Of a DNA stretch of 53,983 nucleotides, positions 45,268-53,894 are shown piece by piece. Each line of letters begins with the position of its first letter. Position 1 is the first letter of the stretch. The notes under the pieces were generated by a model that saw only the letters and a list, made by a program, of their open reading frames with translations, was not told the origin of the DNA and made no database searches. Made by a program: the position numbers and the translations under genes. The stretch is from Bryobacteraceae bacterium (GTDB lineage: Bacteria; Acidobacteriota; Terriglobia; Bryobacterales; Bryobacteraceae). The stretch is taken from NCBI GenBank assembly GCA_025055455.1, contig JANWXD010000027.1:1-53983 (forward strand), given 5' to 3'.

Positions 45268-46394
45268 ACATTCTGGTGCCCAATCTGGGCTCCACGTCGC
45301 TCAAGTACCAAGTCCTGGCGATGCCCTCCGAACGCGTCCTGGCGCGGGATCGGATAGAGCGCGTGCGCGACTACCGGGCGGCGGTGGCGCAGATCCGCCT
45401 GGGCGACACGCCGGTCGACGCCGTCGCCTTCAAGACCGTGCACGGGGGGCCGAATTACCGGGGCACGTACCTGGTGGACGAGGGCGTGCTGGCCGCCCTT
45501 GAAGAATTCCTGCCAGCGGCCCCGGTGCACAACGCCATCTATCTGGCCGCGATCCGCGCCTTTCAGCAAGAAATGCCCGGCGTGCCGCTGGTGGCGGCTT
45601 TCGAAACCGAGTTCCACGCCACCATGCCCGAGTATGCGGCGCGCTACGGGGTGCCGACGCGCTGGCGCGAGCGATATGGCATTCGGCGCTACGGGTTTCA
45701 TGGCGCCTCGCACGAGTACGTGAGCTGGCGCATTCCGGAGCTGCTCGGCAGGCCGCGGGAATCGCTGCGTCTGGTGAGCTGCCACCTGGGCGGAAGTTCC
45801 TCTGTCTGCGCCATTGCCGGGGGGCGATCGGTGGACGTCACCATGGGGTTTTCGCCGCAGTCCGGTCTGGAAAACGCCACGCGGCACGGGGACTTGGACG
45901 TGTTCGCCGTGCTGACGATGATGGAACGCTGCGGCTGGTCGGTGGCGGAGGTGCGCCAACAACTGGCCCGGGAGGGCGGGCTGGCGGGCCTTTCCGGCGT
46001 GCCGGGGGGCGATGTTCGGGATCTGGAGCGAGAGGAAGCCGAAGGGAATCGCGACGCGGGCCTGGCGCTGGAGGTGTTTGCCTACCAGGTGAAAAAGACC
46101 ATCGGCGCGTATGCTGCCGCCATGGGCGGCCTGGACGCCGTGGCGTTCACCGGTGGGATTGGCGAGAACTCGGCGCGCTTGCGTGCCCTCTGCTGCGCCG
46201 GGCTGGAGTTTCTCGGCATCCAGCTGGATGCGGAGCGCAATCGCTCGGGCGAGGGCGACCGGCTCATTTCGCCGGACGGCGCGCCGGTTGCTGTCGTGGC
46301 GCTGGCCACCAACGAGGAGTTGATCGTCGCACGGAGGGCATATCGGGTTCTCGCCGGGCAGCGGGAGGGATGCTTCAGTCCGCCGCCTGCGTGA
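45264..46394 (+). CDS. ackA: divergent acetate/propionate-family kinase
   Basis: 376 residues, near the usual ~400 of acetate kinases, which interconvert acetate plus ATP and acetyl phosphate plus ADP. The main motifs are present but altered: VPNLGSTSLKYQVL (usual NxGSSSxK), GFHGASHEYV, SCHLGGSSSVCAI and AFTGGIGENSARLRALC. ATG 45264 overlaps the TPR gene by four bases. No phosphotransacetylase is adjacent. The last 20 bases overlap the convergent NuoI-like gene. The call to the family is safe; the acyl substrate is less so. Confidence 0.87.
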   Translation: MNILVPNLGSTSLKYQVLAMPSERVLARDRIERVRDYRAAVAQIRLGDTPVDAVAFKTVHGGPNYRGTYLVDEGVLAALEEFLPAAPVHNAIYLAAIRAFQQEMPGVPLVAAFETEFHATMPEYAARYGVPTRWRERYGIRRYGFHGASHEYVSWRIPELLGRPRESLRLVSCHLGGSSSVCAIAGGRSVDVTMGFSPQSGLENATRHGDLDVFAVLTMMERCGWSVAEVRQQLAREGGLAGLSGVPGGDVRDLEREEAEGNRDAGLALEVFAYQVKKTIGAYAAAMGGLDAVAFTGGIGENSARLRALCCAGLEFLGIQLDAERNRSGEGDRLISPDGAPVAVVALATNEELIVARRAYRVLAGQREGCFSPPPA

Positions 46395-46848
46395 GGGCCT
46401 TCGGGGGCTCGAGCAGCTGCTCTTTACGGTAGACCAAGGCCGCGGTGTTGTAGCTGGCGAGTTCGAAGCCGTGGCCGTGCGTGATGGCGTCGGTGGGGCA
46501 GGCTTCGACGCAATAGCCGCAAAAGATGCAGCGGTTGTAATCGATGTTGTACACCTTGGCGTAACGCTCACCGCCGCTGATGCGATTTTCGGCCGTATTC
46601 TCGGCGGCTTCGATGTAGATGCAGTGGGAAGGGCAAGCCGCCGCGCACAGGAAGCAGGCAACGCACTTTTCCATGCCCTGCTCGTCGCGGCGCAGGACGT
46701 GAAGGCCGCGGTATCGCTCCTGAAACTTAGGTGGCGCGTCGGGGTAGTCCTCCGTGACCGTGGGGGAAAGCAGCTCACGGAGCGTAACGCTCAAACCCTT
46801 CGCAATCGCCGCCACGGAGTCCAGGACATCGCCGGTCTTCACCGCCAT
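46375..46848 (-). CDS. nuoI: NuoI-like 2[4Fe-4S] ferredoxin subunit
   Basis: 157 residues with two tetracysteine clusters, CVACFLCAAACPSHC and CIFCGYCVEACPTDA, and the KFQERYRGLHVL and YNIDYNRC phrases typical of complex I subunit I. In complex I these clusters carry electrons toward the quinone site. No other nuo genes are in the window, so it may be a lone copy or paralogue. ATG 46848 has GGAAGGAAG just upstream. The CoA-disulfide-reductase-like gene lies 32 bases upstream on the same strand. Confidence 0.9.
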   Translation of the reverse strand: MAVKTGDVLDSVAAIAKGLSVTLRELLSPTVTEDYPDAPPKFQERYRGLHVLRRDEQGMEKCVACFLCAAACPSHCIYIEAAENTAENRISGGERYAKVYNIDYNRCIFCGYCVEACPTDAITHGHGFELASYNTAALVYRKEQLLEPPKALTQAAD

Positions 46849-46880
46849 ATGCTTCCTTCCAGCATAGCGCAACGCTGCCG

Positions 46881-48182
46881 TCAGAGCTGTTTCAAGAGCT
46901 GCTGGGCGGCAATCAGCAGCGGGTCCCAGACGGGGGCGAAGGGCGGGGCATAAGCGAGATCCAGGTGCTGAAATTCGTCGACCCGCATCCGGGCGGTGAG
47001 GGCGGCGGCGACGACGTTGATCCGGCCGGCGACTCCCTGTTCCCCCACGACGGAGCCGCCGAGCAAGCGTGCCGTCCGCCGATCGGCCACCAGCTCCACC
47101 GTGATCCGCTTGCCGCGAAAATACCGGGCGCGCGTGCGAGCTTCGATGCGCACGGCCGCGGGATCGAAACCCTCCCGTTTGGCTTCGTGCACCGCGAGGC
47201 CCGTGATGGCCACGCCCAGCCCCGCGGCCCGCACGATGGCCGTGCCGACGACTCCGGGGAAACGCTCCCGCCGGCCGGCGGCATTCGCGCCTGCCACACG
47301 GCCCATCTTGTTGGCGGTGGTGCCGAGCGGGATCCACACGGGCCGGCCCGTGACAAGGTGAACGGTTTCCGCGCAGTCGCCAGCGGCGTAGACGCTCGAG
47401 AGATTGGTCTCCAAGTATTCGCTCACGCGCAGGGCCCCGGTCGGGCCGAGTTCCGCCCCGGCTTCGGCGGCCAGTTCCACGTTGGGCAGAAAACCGGCGG
47501 CGAGGACGACCAGGTCGCATGCGGTGTCGTCGACCCGGTCCGCTTCCAAGCTCCGGACGCTTTGGTTGAGCCGCACTTCGATGCCACAGCGTTCCAAATG
47601 GCGAGCGACGGTTTGCGTCAGCTCCGAGTCCGGGCGGCCGAGAAGGAACGCAGAGGCCTCGAACAACGTCACACGCATGCCGTGTGTTCGGAGAGCTTCG
47701 GCCGCCTCCAGGCCGATGTAGCCGCCGCCCACCACCGCGGCGCGGCGCGGTCGGCGGTTGACGAGGAATTCGCGCAGGCGCAAGGCGTCCTCGAGCGTGT
47801 GCAGCGTAAACACGTTGGGAAGAGTTCGACCGCCGAGCAAACGCCGGTCGGGGCGGGCGCCGGTGGCGATGACCAGTTTGTCGTAGTGAAGGCGCTCGCC
47901 CCCAGCCAGCACGACCTGCCGGCGGGAATGGTGCAACGAGACGGCCTCGGCCCCGGTGCGCACCGCGATGTTCCGCTCCCGCGCGAAGTATTCCGGGGTG
48001 TAGACCACCAGCTCGGCGGCCTCCCGCACGCGCCCTTCCACCAGATAGGGGAGCCCGCAGGCGGCGTAGGAAATGGAGGAGCCTTTTTCCAGGACGACAA
48101 TTTCGAGATTCTTGTCGAAGCGGCGGGCCCGGGAGGCGGCGCTCAATCCTGCGGCCACGCCGCCGATCACGAGCAGCCGCAT
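46881..48182 (-). CDS. CoA-disulfide reductase/NADH oxidase-like flavoprotein
   Basis: 433 residues. FAD loop VIGGVAAGLSAASRARR, single active-site Cys42 in SYAACGLPYLVEG (the position used by CoA-disulfide reductase and Nox enzymes), NAD(P)H loop AAVVGGGYIGLEAAEAL near 150, and VYAAGDCAE in the second FAD-binding stretch. A C-terminal dimerisation domain follows. Reduction of a disulfide, persulfide or oxygen with NAD(P)H is expected; the substrate is not determined. It lies between the STAS gene (33 bases upstream) and the NuoI-like gene (32 bases downstream). Confidence 0.88.
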   Translation of the reverse strand: MRLLVIGGVAAGLSAASRARRFDKNLEIVVLEKGSSISYAACGLPYLVEGRVREAAELVVYTPEYFARERNIAVRTGAEAVSLHHSRRQVVLAGGERLHYDKLVIATGARPDRRLLGGRTLPNVFTLHTLEDALRLREFLVNRRPRRAAVVGGGYIGLEAAEALRTHGMRVTLFEASAFLLGRPDSELTQTVARHLERCGIEVRLNQSVRSLEADRVDDTACDLVVLAAGFLPNVELAAEAGAELGPTGALRVSEYLETNLSSVYAAGDCAETVHLVTGRPVWIPLGTTANKMGRVAGANAAGRRERFPGVVGTAIVRAAGLGVAITGLAVHEAKREGFDPAAVRIEARTRARYFRGKRITVELVADRRTARLLGGSVVGEQGVAGRINVVAAALTARMRVDEFQHLDLAYAPPFAPVWDPLLIAAQQLLKQL

Positions 48183-48215
48183 GACGAAAAACCGAGGAGA
48201 GCCCCCAGCTGCCGG

Positions 48216-48629
48216 TCAGGCATCGCCCGGCTCCGGCTGCTGCTGGAGGAAGGCGAGGATGTCGAAGCGCTGGATCGCGCGGTCGGGGAAGAAGCTGTTG
48301 ACCGCGTCCTGCTCGTCGGCGAAGATTTCGAATACCGTGGACAGTTTGGTGAGCACCAGGAGCTCGATGTTGCGCCGGTTCAAGTTCAGCAGCTTCAGGT
48401 CGCCCCCAGCTTTACGCAGCGTGGTGTAGCAGACCACCATGGCGCCGAGTCCGGTGCTGTCGATGTAGTCGACGTCGCGGAGGTTGAGGATCACGTTCTT
48501 GCGGTCCGCGGCGAGCAGGTCATGCAGCACTTGCCGCACGCGGGCGGCGGGCTCGCCTACGGTCAACGGGCCGCTCAGATCCAAGATGACGATGCCCTCC
48601 TTTTCGCGCTGGCGGATCTCCAGGGCCAT
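48216..48629 (-). CDS. STAS-domain anti-sigma-factor antagonist-like protein
   Basis: About 137 residues. MALEIRQREKEGIVILDLSG begins the STAS fold and VDYIDSTGLGAMVV carries the Ser-Thr site phosphorylated in SpoIIAA-like proteins. The tail is Gln/Pro/Glu/Asp-rich. ATG 48629 is preferred because it matches the family start; ATG 48641 is possible. No anti-sigma kinase is adjacent, so its partner must be elsewhere. A partner-switching regulatory role is inferred from the family. Confidence 0.88.
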   Translation of the reverse strand: MALEIRQREKEGIVILDLSGPLTVGEPAARVRQVLHDLLAADRKNVILNLRDVDYIDSTGLGAMVVCYTTLRKAGGDLKLLNLNRRNIELLVLTKLSTVFEIFADEQDAVNSFFPDRAIQRFDILAFLQQQPEPGDA

Positions 48630-48662
48630 GGAAGGCACCATTGTAGCAGCGGCCGGGCAAAG

Positions 48663-50159
48663 TCAGCTTTCGTCTTCGACCTCGATGGCGTTGACGCAGG
48701 CGTAGTTGACGACCGGAACAAAGTTCAGAACGATCTTGCCTTGAGCGTTGGGGGCGACGCCACGAAAGGTTCGCTGGATGGCGCGGTCGGCGCCTCCCGC
48801 CTGTTTGAAGACGTCGAAGTTGCGCAACAGGGCGACGCCGTTGGCGTAAACATCGAAGACGCGGCTGCCAGCGCCCCCGCCTCCTGGCTTGCCAGGGCCG
48901 AACCAGGTTTCCGCAAAGTGCAGCGTCAGGCGGTACCGGCCGGGGGGCACGGGGATCACGTAAGAGAAGTTACCGAAGCGTTCCCCTTGGTAGAGTTCCG
49001 GATCTGCTGTGGCCGCGACGCGCACCGGGCGCACAACGGTCTGACCGCCGGTGAAACAGCAATCCGGCTCCCAGGTGCGGCCGGCCCGGTCGGTGTAGCT
49101 TTGGTCGTGCACCCGAATTCGGAACGGGCGCATGCGGCCGTCCGGCGCAGGCAGGATCTCGATCCCGCTCAAGATCGCTTGGTCTTTGACTCCAACAAAC
49201 TGCAGGTGCAGGCGGCCGTCGGCATCCGGGGCGATATTCTTAAAAACTACAGCGTCGGCGGTATTCGGACCGCCTGCATTGTTGATCACGTCAAAATACT
49301 GTAGAGCTCGGCGGCCGTTGATATCGACGTGAAAGAGCCGGCTGGTTTCGCCGCCGCCCGCGATATTTCCCGGCCCAAAGACCGTTTCGGCAAACAACAG
49401 ACGCAGCTGATACACCCCCGGCGGGAGGGGGATGTCATATCGAAATTCCGCACCCTCGCGACGGCCACGGAACAGATCCGGTTCGGTCGTGCGGTGAATC
49501 GGTTGGCCAGCAGCCGTGAAAGCTTGTCCCCCCGTATAATACCGGTCGCGGAGCCAAAGCTTACCCCTATTGTCGACATAATCCGCGGCCGTGCGCCCCG
49601 CCAAGATTCGGATCTCGGCCCCGGCGTCTGGAGCGACACCGGCGGCGACAACCGGCGGCGCCGGCCGCGGTCCGGGCCGAAGCGCCCTCCACGCGATGAG
49701 CATAATGAGGCCCACCGCCGCGAGCATAGCTGGAGGAATCCACCACCGACGGCGTGGCGCCGGAGACACAGCCTCAGGGGACACGCTGGGAAGGGCAGCT
49801 TCCGACCGCTTCCGGACGAAGACCGGCGCGTACTGACCCGGCGGAATGGTGATTTGAACGGTGTGGGAAGCGCCTTCGGTCTCATAGTATCGCTGAAGCC
49901 GTTTGCGAAGCCGGCTGGCCTCGACCCGCACGATGGCATTGGTTTTCTGATCGAATTCGGCTGGCCGGCCGAGCGCCTCGACGGCGATGTTGTATTCCTT
50001 GAGCTGATCGGCTTCACCGCGAAAGTACTTCTCGCACACGTACGATAGGAACTGGGCCAAGCTTGGCGCCCGAGCGAAGACCGGCGACGAGAGCACCGTG
50101 CGAAGTTCTGCGCGCTCCTCGTCATGTTGATGGCCAGCACATTCCGAAAGCGGTCGCAT
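48663..50159 (-). CDS. transmembrane winged-helix protein with two malectin domains
   Basis: 498 residues. ATG 50159 has GGGGGAA about 4-5 bases upstream. Residues ~14-112 look like an OmpR/ToxR-type winged-helix domain: a helical part, then IVRVEASRLRKRLQRYY and ITIPPGQYAPVF, which resembles the recognition helix and wing. One membrane helix lies at about 139-158 (IPPAMLAAVGLIMLIAW). The outside part has two malectin-like carbohydrate-binding domains, ~182-336 and ~347-495, with the repeated LxFAETxFGPG motif. This is the layout of a one-component sensor reading a sugar outside and binding DNA inside; no sensing is proven. It diverges from the second TonB-dependent receptor. Confidence 0.85.
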   Translation of the reverse strand: MRPLSECAGHQHDEERAELRTVLSSPVFARAPSLAQFLSYVCEKYFRGEADQLKEYNIAVEALGRPAEFDQKTNAIVRVEASRLRKRLQRYYETEGASHTVQITIPPGQYAPVFVRKRSEAALPSVSPEAVSPAPRRRWWIPPAMLAAVGLIMLIAWRALRPGPRPAPPVVAAGVAPDAGAEIRILAGRTAADYVDNRGKLWLRDRYYTGGQAFTAAGQPIHRTTEPDLFRGRREGAEFRYDIPLPPGVYQLRLLFAETVFGPGNIAGGGETSRLFHVDINGRRALQYFDVINNAGGPNTADAVVFKNIAPDADGRLHLQFVGVKDQAILSGIEILPAPDGRMRPFRIRVHDQSYTDRAGRTWEPDCCFTGGQTVVRPVRVAATADPELYQGERFGNFSYVIPVPPGRYRLTLHFAETWFGPGKPGGGGAGSRVFDVYANGVALLRNFDVFKQAGGADRAIQRTFRGVAPNAQGKIVLNFVPVVNYACVNAIEVEDES

Positions 50160-50309
50160 GGTTCCCCCGTGTGGTCTAAGCATAGCACGGTAGCCTCGCC
50201 CCATGCCGTCGTGTGTAACGTCGGCTTGTAACACGCGACCAAGTCTTTGAAAACACGAGATCAAATGCCGGGTAACGCTCCCGGTCACCCGTGGTTAACC
50301 CCTGTAGCC

Positions 50310-50358
50310 TTGCCGGGGTAGGGCATTCCAATTAAAGTGAGAGCACCAGCCATGCTGG
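50310..50358 (+). promoter_or_regulatory. promoter with palindromic operator candidate for the second TonB-dependent receptor
   Basis: TTGCCG at 50310-50315 and TAAAGT at 50333-50338 are 17 bases apart. The predicted start near 50345 abuts an inverted repeat CCAGC-CAT-GCTGG at 50346-50358. Its place suits an operator for the divergent winged-helix protein. The rest of the 234-base gap 50160-50393 holds nothing else I can support. Confidence 0.35.
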
Positions 50359-50393
50359 CTCCAAAGCCGGTGGCTTGAAAGGCAGGTCGAACC

Positions 50394-53300
50394 ATGCAAG
50401 GGCGTCTTGTTGGGCTAGTGATACTGGGGGTTTGGTTGTTGGATCCGGCGTATGCGCAATCGATCTTCGGCAGCCTCAGCGGGATTGTCAGCGACGCTTC
50501 CGGTGCGGTGGTGCCGAACGCAAGAGTGACGCTGATCAACGAAGCTTCCGGAGACACGCGCAGGACGACCACGAACACGGAGGGCTATTTTTCCATCGTC
50601 TCCATCCCGACTGGCAGCTACACCATTCTGATCGAAGCCCCGGGCTTCCAAAACTGGGAACGCAAGGCTATCGCGTTCACTGGGGCGGAGCGCCGGACGC
50701 TGAACGACATCGTGCTGCAAGTGGCGACGGCGGCGGAGCAAGTTCAAGTGACGGCGACCGTAGAAGGCATTGCCCCGGTGGAATCCGGCGAGAAGGCCGC
50801 AGTGCTCACGACGCGCCAGCTCCAGGAGTTCAGCGTGGTGGGGCGCAGCGCGGCGGAGTTCATCAAGATCCTCCCGGGATTCGCCATTGCCAATACGGGT
50901 GTGGAGAACCGGCAAAATTTCACCGGCGAGGTCATTGGCATCAATGGCAACGGCGACGCGGGCAGCCAAAGCGCCCTGAACAACGCCTACCAAGTCAACG
51001 GGTTGCCCCCGAGCTCGCTCGACATTACGGCCGACGGGGCTCACGTTTCCGACCCTGGGTGCAACTGCGCGACGCCGGTGAACCCCAATACGGACATGAT
51101 CCAGGAATTCAAGGTGCTGACCTCTAATTACAGCGCGGAAAACCCCAAGGGGCCGGCGGTCATCAACACGATCGCAAAAGCGGGCGGGCGCGAATATCGC
51201 GGCCAAACCTACCTTTATGCGCGCCATTATGCGCTGAACGCCAACGACTGGTTGAACAACCGGTTCGGCACGAAGAGGCCGGAAAACAAATTCATGTTTC
51301 CGGGCGCCAACATCGGCGGTCCGGTGCGGTTTCCGGGGAGCAACTTCAACAAAAACCGGGACAAGATGTTTTTCTTCACCGGTTTCGAATACTTCTACCA
51401 AGTCCTGGACACCGGGGTCTTGACGGCGACGGTGCCGACCGAGGGCATGCGCAACGGCAACTTCAGTGCGGCGGAGCTGGCTAAGCTTGGGCAGCGCACG
51501 GCCTCCGGCGCGCCGCCCTCGCCACTGAGCCCCGAGTCGTTGGCCCAATTCCCGGGCGGCATCATTCCGGCCTCGATGCAGGACCCGAGCGGGCGGAATC
51601 TGATCCGGCTGTTTCCGCTCCCGAACGCGGACTCCGACGCCACCGGGGGGTACAACTACGTCAAGCAGGCCATTTTCAATCAGAACGGCTGGCAATGGCT
51701 GAGTCGCGTGGACTACAGCGTGAGCGACTACACCAAGCTGTTCGTTCGCTACAACGCCCAAAGGGAGACGCAGCGTTTCCCAGTCGGTCTGTGGTGGAGG
51801 AATGCCAACCAAGTGCCGTACCCTACGGAAATTCTCGGCAAGAATCGCTCGGACTCGATTTCGGCCAGCCTGACGCACGTCTTCAACCCCACCTTGACCA
51901 ACGAGCTGGTTTTCGGCTACACCTACATCACCTTCCCGAATGTCTTCGACGACCCAAAAAAGGTGGACCGGGCCGCGCTGAACATACCGTTCCGGGGCTT
52001 GTACAAGAACGGCGTGGCCCAGATCCCGTCTTTAGTGAGCTGGGGCGGAGAGTTTGCGCAAATCGTCAATCCTGGGGGCTTTGAAGTCGGCGGCAGCAAA
52101 GGCCTGTTTGCCGACAAGCACCTGCCTTCGATCAGCAATAACCTGTCGAAGGTTTGGAGCACTCACACGATGAAGTTCGGGTTCTTTTACGAATACGTCA
52201 TCAACAACCAGCCCGCCAACGGAGACACGAACGGGCGCCTGGTGCAGGCCAACTGGGGCGGCAACAGTTCCGGCAATCCTTACGCCGACCTGTTGCTCGG
52301 GCGCGTGGCCGAATATGGCGAGCAGAACCTGAATCCGCTGCACAACGAAGCGTACCACACGGTGGAGTTCTTCGCCCAGGACAGTTGGAAAGTGACGCGA
52401 CGCTTGACGGTCGAGCTGGGCCTGCGGGCGTCGCACCTCGGCAACTGGTTCGACCGCGAGGGGATCGGTTTCGCGGTTTGGGATCCGGCCAGTTACGACA
52501 ACAGCCCAGGCGTGCCGCCGGAAAAATACACGGGCTTGCTGTGGCATAAACGTGATCCCCGCATCCCGCTGTCCGGGTTTCCGAACAAGACGCTGAACTG
52601 GGCGCCGCGTTTCGGCATGGCCCTGGATGTGTTCGGCACTGGACGTACGGTAGTGCGCGGCGGTTGGGGAGCCTTTTATTACCATAATGCACAGTTCACC
52701 ACCGGCTTGGACGCGCCGGCCGGCGTGCAGTTCAAGACCATCAGCGCCACGACATTGTCCAGCATCGAAAGAACCGATCCCGGGGTCGGCGCCATCGGCA
52801 CGGGCGCCTTGGATCCGAAAGATGACAAGGTTCCCCTCACCTACAGTTGGAGCTTCACGATCTCCCAGCGCGTGCCGTTTTCGAGCATGGTCGAGCTATC
52901 CTACGTCGGCAATGAGAGCAAGAACGTGTTGAACAACTGCGGGGTGGGGACCAACGTGAACGCGGTGCCATACGGCGCTCTGTTCGGTATCGGCACGGAT
53001 CCAAACGCCCTGCCGAATCTGGACGCGTTTCGGCCGCTCCGCAACTACCAGAATCTATGTGTCGTGCGGCACAACCTCTACCAGAACTATCACGCCTTTC
53101 AAGCGAGCTGGCTCCGGCAGATCGGCAAGTATCTCATCCTGGCCAATTACACGTTCGGCAAGAACTTGGGGATCAACAGCGGCGACGAGTTCCAGCTGCG
53201 GAACAATTACGGGCCCCTGCCGAATGACCGGAGGCACATTTTCAACATCGCCTATTCGATCGAACTGCCGAGCCCGGTGCGATCTCACCGAGCCGGCAAA

Positions 53301-53843
53301 GCGCTGCTGAACGGGTGGCAGATCTCCGGCATTACGCAGGTGCAAAGTGGCGTCAATCTCACCGGCAACACCGGAAACAGTTTCAATATCAACCCGAACA
53401 ACTTCCGGATGGCGAACGGCTACGCGGTAACCAACCGCACGATCAACGGCACCGACGCGGTGGCGCTGCGTCCCATCGTGACGTGCGATCCGAGGAAGGG
53501 TTTAGGAAAGAACCAGTACGTCAACGGGAACTGTTTCAGCTTGCCGACCGTACCTGGCGCGAACGGCCCGATCATTCCGCCCGAGGTCTTCGGTCCGACG
53601 TTCTTCAACAGCGACTTGTCTTTGTTCAAGAACTTCCAGTTCAGCGAGACGCGCAAGTTGCAGTTCCGGTTCTCTGCGTACAACTTCCTCAATCACCCCC
53701 TGTGGACCTTCCGCAACGCGGGAAGCAATCTGAATCTGGTGTTCAATCCGACCACGGGAAAGCTGGACAACCCGAATTTCGGGATCGCGACCGAGAAGCT
53801 GGGGCGCCGCATCATTCAGCTCGCAGTCAAGTATTACTTCTGA
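50394..53843 (+). CDS. Oar-like TonB-dependent outer-membrane receptor with carboxypeptidase-regulatory domain
   Basis: 1149 residues with a signal peptide about 1-22 (LLDPAYAQ). A carboxypeptidase-regulatory-like domain follows about 25-110 (GSLSGIVSDASGAVVPNARV), then a plug about 115-280 (VVGRSAAEFIKILPGFAI, DMIQEFKVLTSNYSAENP) and a long beta-barrel ending in Tyr-Tyr-Phe, the aromatic end used for outer-membrane assembly. It shares domain plan with the receptor at 8793-12140 but is clearly a distinct sequence. The partner genes suggest an imported carbohydrate. An AAAGGCAGG site precedes ATG 50394. Confidence 0.9.
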   Translation: MQGRLVGLVILGVWLLDPAYAQSIFGSLSGIVSDASGAVVPNARVTLINEASGDTRRTTTNTEGYFSIVSIPTGSYTILIEAPGFQNWERKAIAFTGAERRTLNDIVLQVATAAEQVQVTATVEGIAPVESGEKAAVLTTRQLQEFSVVGRSAAEFIKILPGFAIANTGVENRQNFTGEVIGINGNGDAGSQSALNNAYQVNGLPPSSLDITADGAHVSDPGCNCATPVNPNTDMIQEFKVLTSNYSAENPKGPAVINTIAKAGGREYRGQTYLYARHYALNANDWLNNRFGTKRPENKFMFPGANIGGPVRFPGSNFNKNRDKMFFFTGFEYFYQVLDTGVLTATVPTEGMRNGNFSAAELAKLGQRTASGAPPSPLSPESLAQFPGGIIPASMQDPSGRNLIRLFPLPNADSDATGGYNYVKQAIFNQNGWQWLSRVDYSVSDYTKLFVRYNAQRETQRFPVGLWWRNANQVPYPTEILGKNRSDSISASLTHVFNPTLTNELVFGYTYITFPNVFDDPKKVDRAALNIPFRGLYKNGVAQIPSLVSWGGEFAQIVNPGGFEVGGSKGLFADKHLPSISNNLSKVWSTHTMKFGFFYEYVINNQPANGDTNGRLVQANWGGNSSGNPYADLLLGRVAEYGEQNLNPLHNEAYHTVEFFAQDSWKVTRRLTVELGLRASHLGNWFDREGIGFAVWDPASYDNSPGVPPEKYTGLLWHKRDPRIPLSGFPNKTLNWAPRFGMALDVFGTGRTVVRGGWGAFYYHNAQFTTGLDAPAGVQFKTISATTLSSIERTDPGVGAIGTGALDPKDDKVPLTYSWSFTISQRVPFSSMVELSYVGNESKNVLNNCGVGTNVNAVPYGALFGIGTDPNALPNLDAFRPLRNYQNLCVVRHNLYQNYHAFQASWLRQIGKYLILANYTFGKNLGINSGDEFQLRNNYGPLPNDRRHIFNIAYSIELPSPVRSHRAGKALLNGWQISGITQVQSGVNLTGNTGNSFNINPNNFRMANGYAVTNRTINGTDAVALRPIVTCDPRKGLGKNQYVNGNCFSLPTVPGANGPIIPPEVFGPTFFNSDLSLFKNFQFSETRKLQFRFSAYNFLNHPLWTFRNAGSNLNLVFNPTTGKLDNPNFGIATEKLGRRIIQLAVKYYF

Positions 53844-53894
53844 GACTCGAAGCGCGACGCGCCCGACCGCTGCCGTATAGTAGGAGAGAACACC

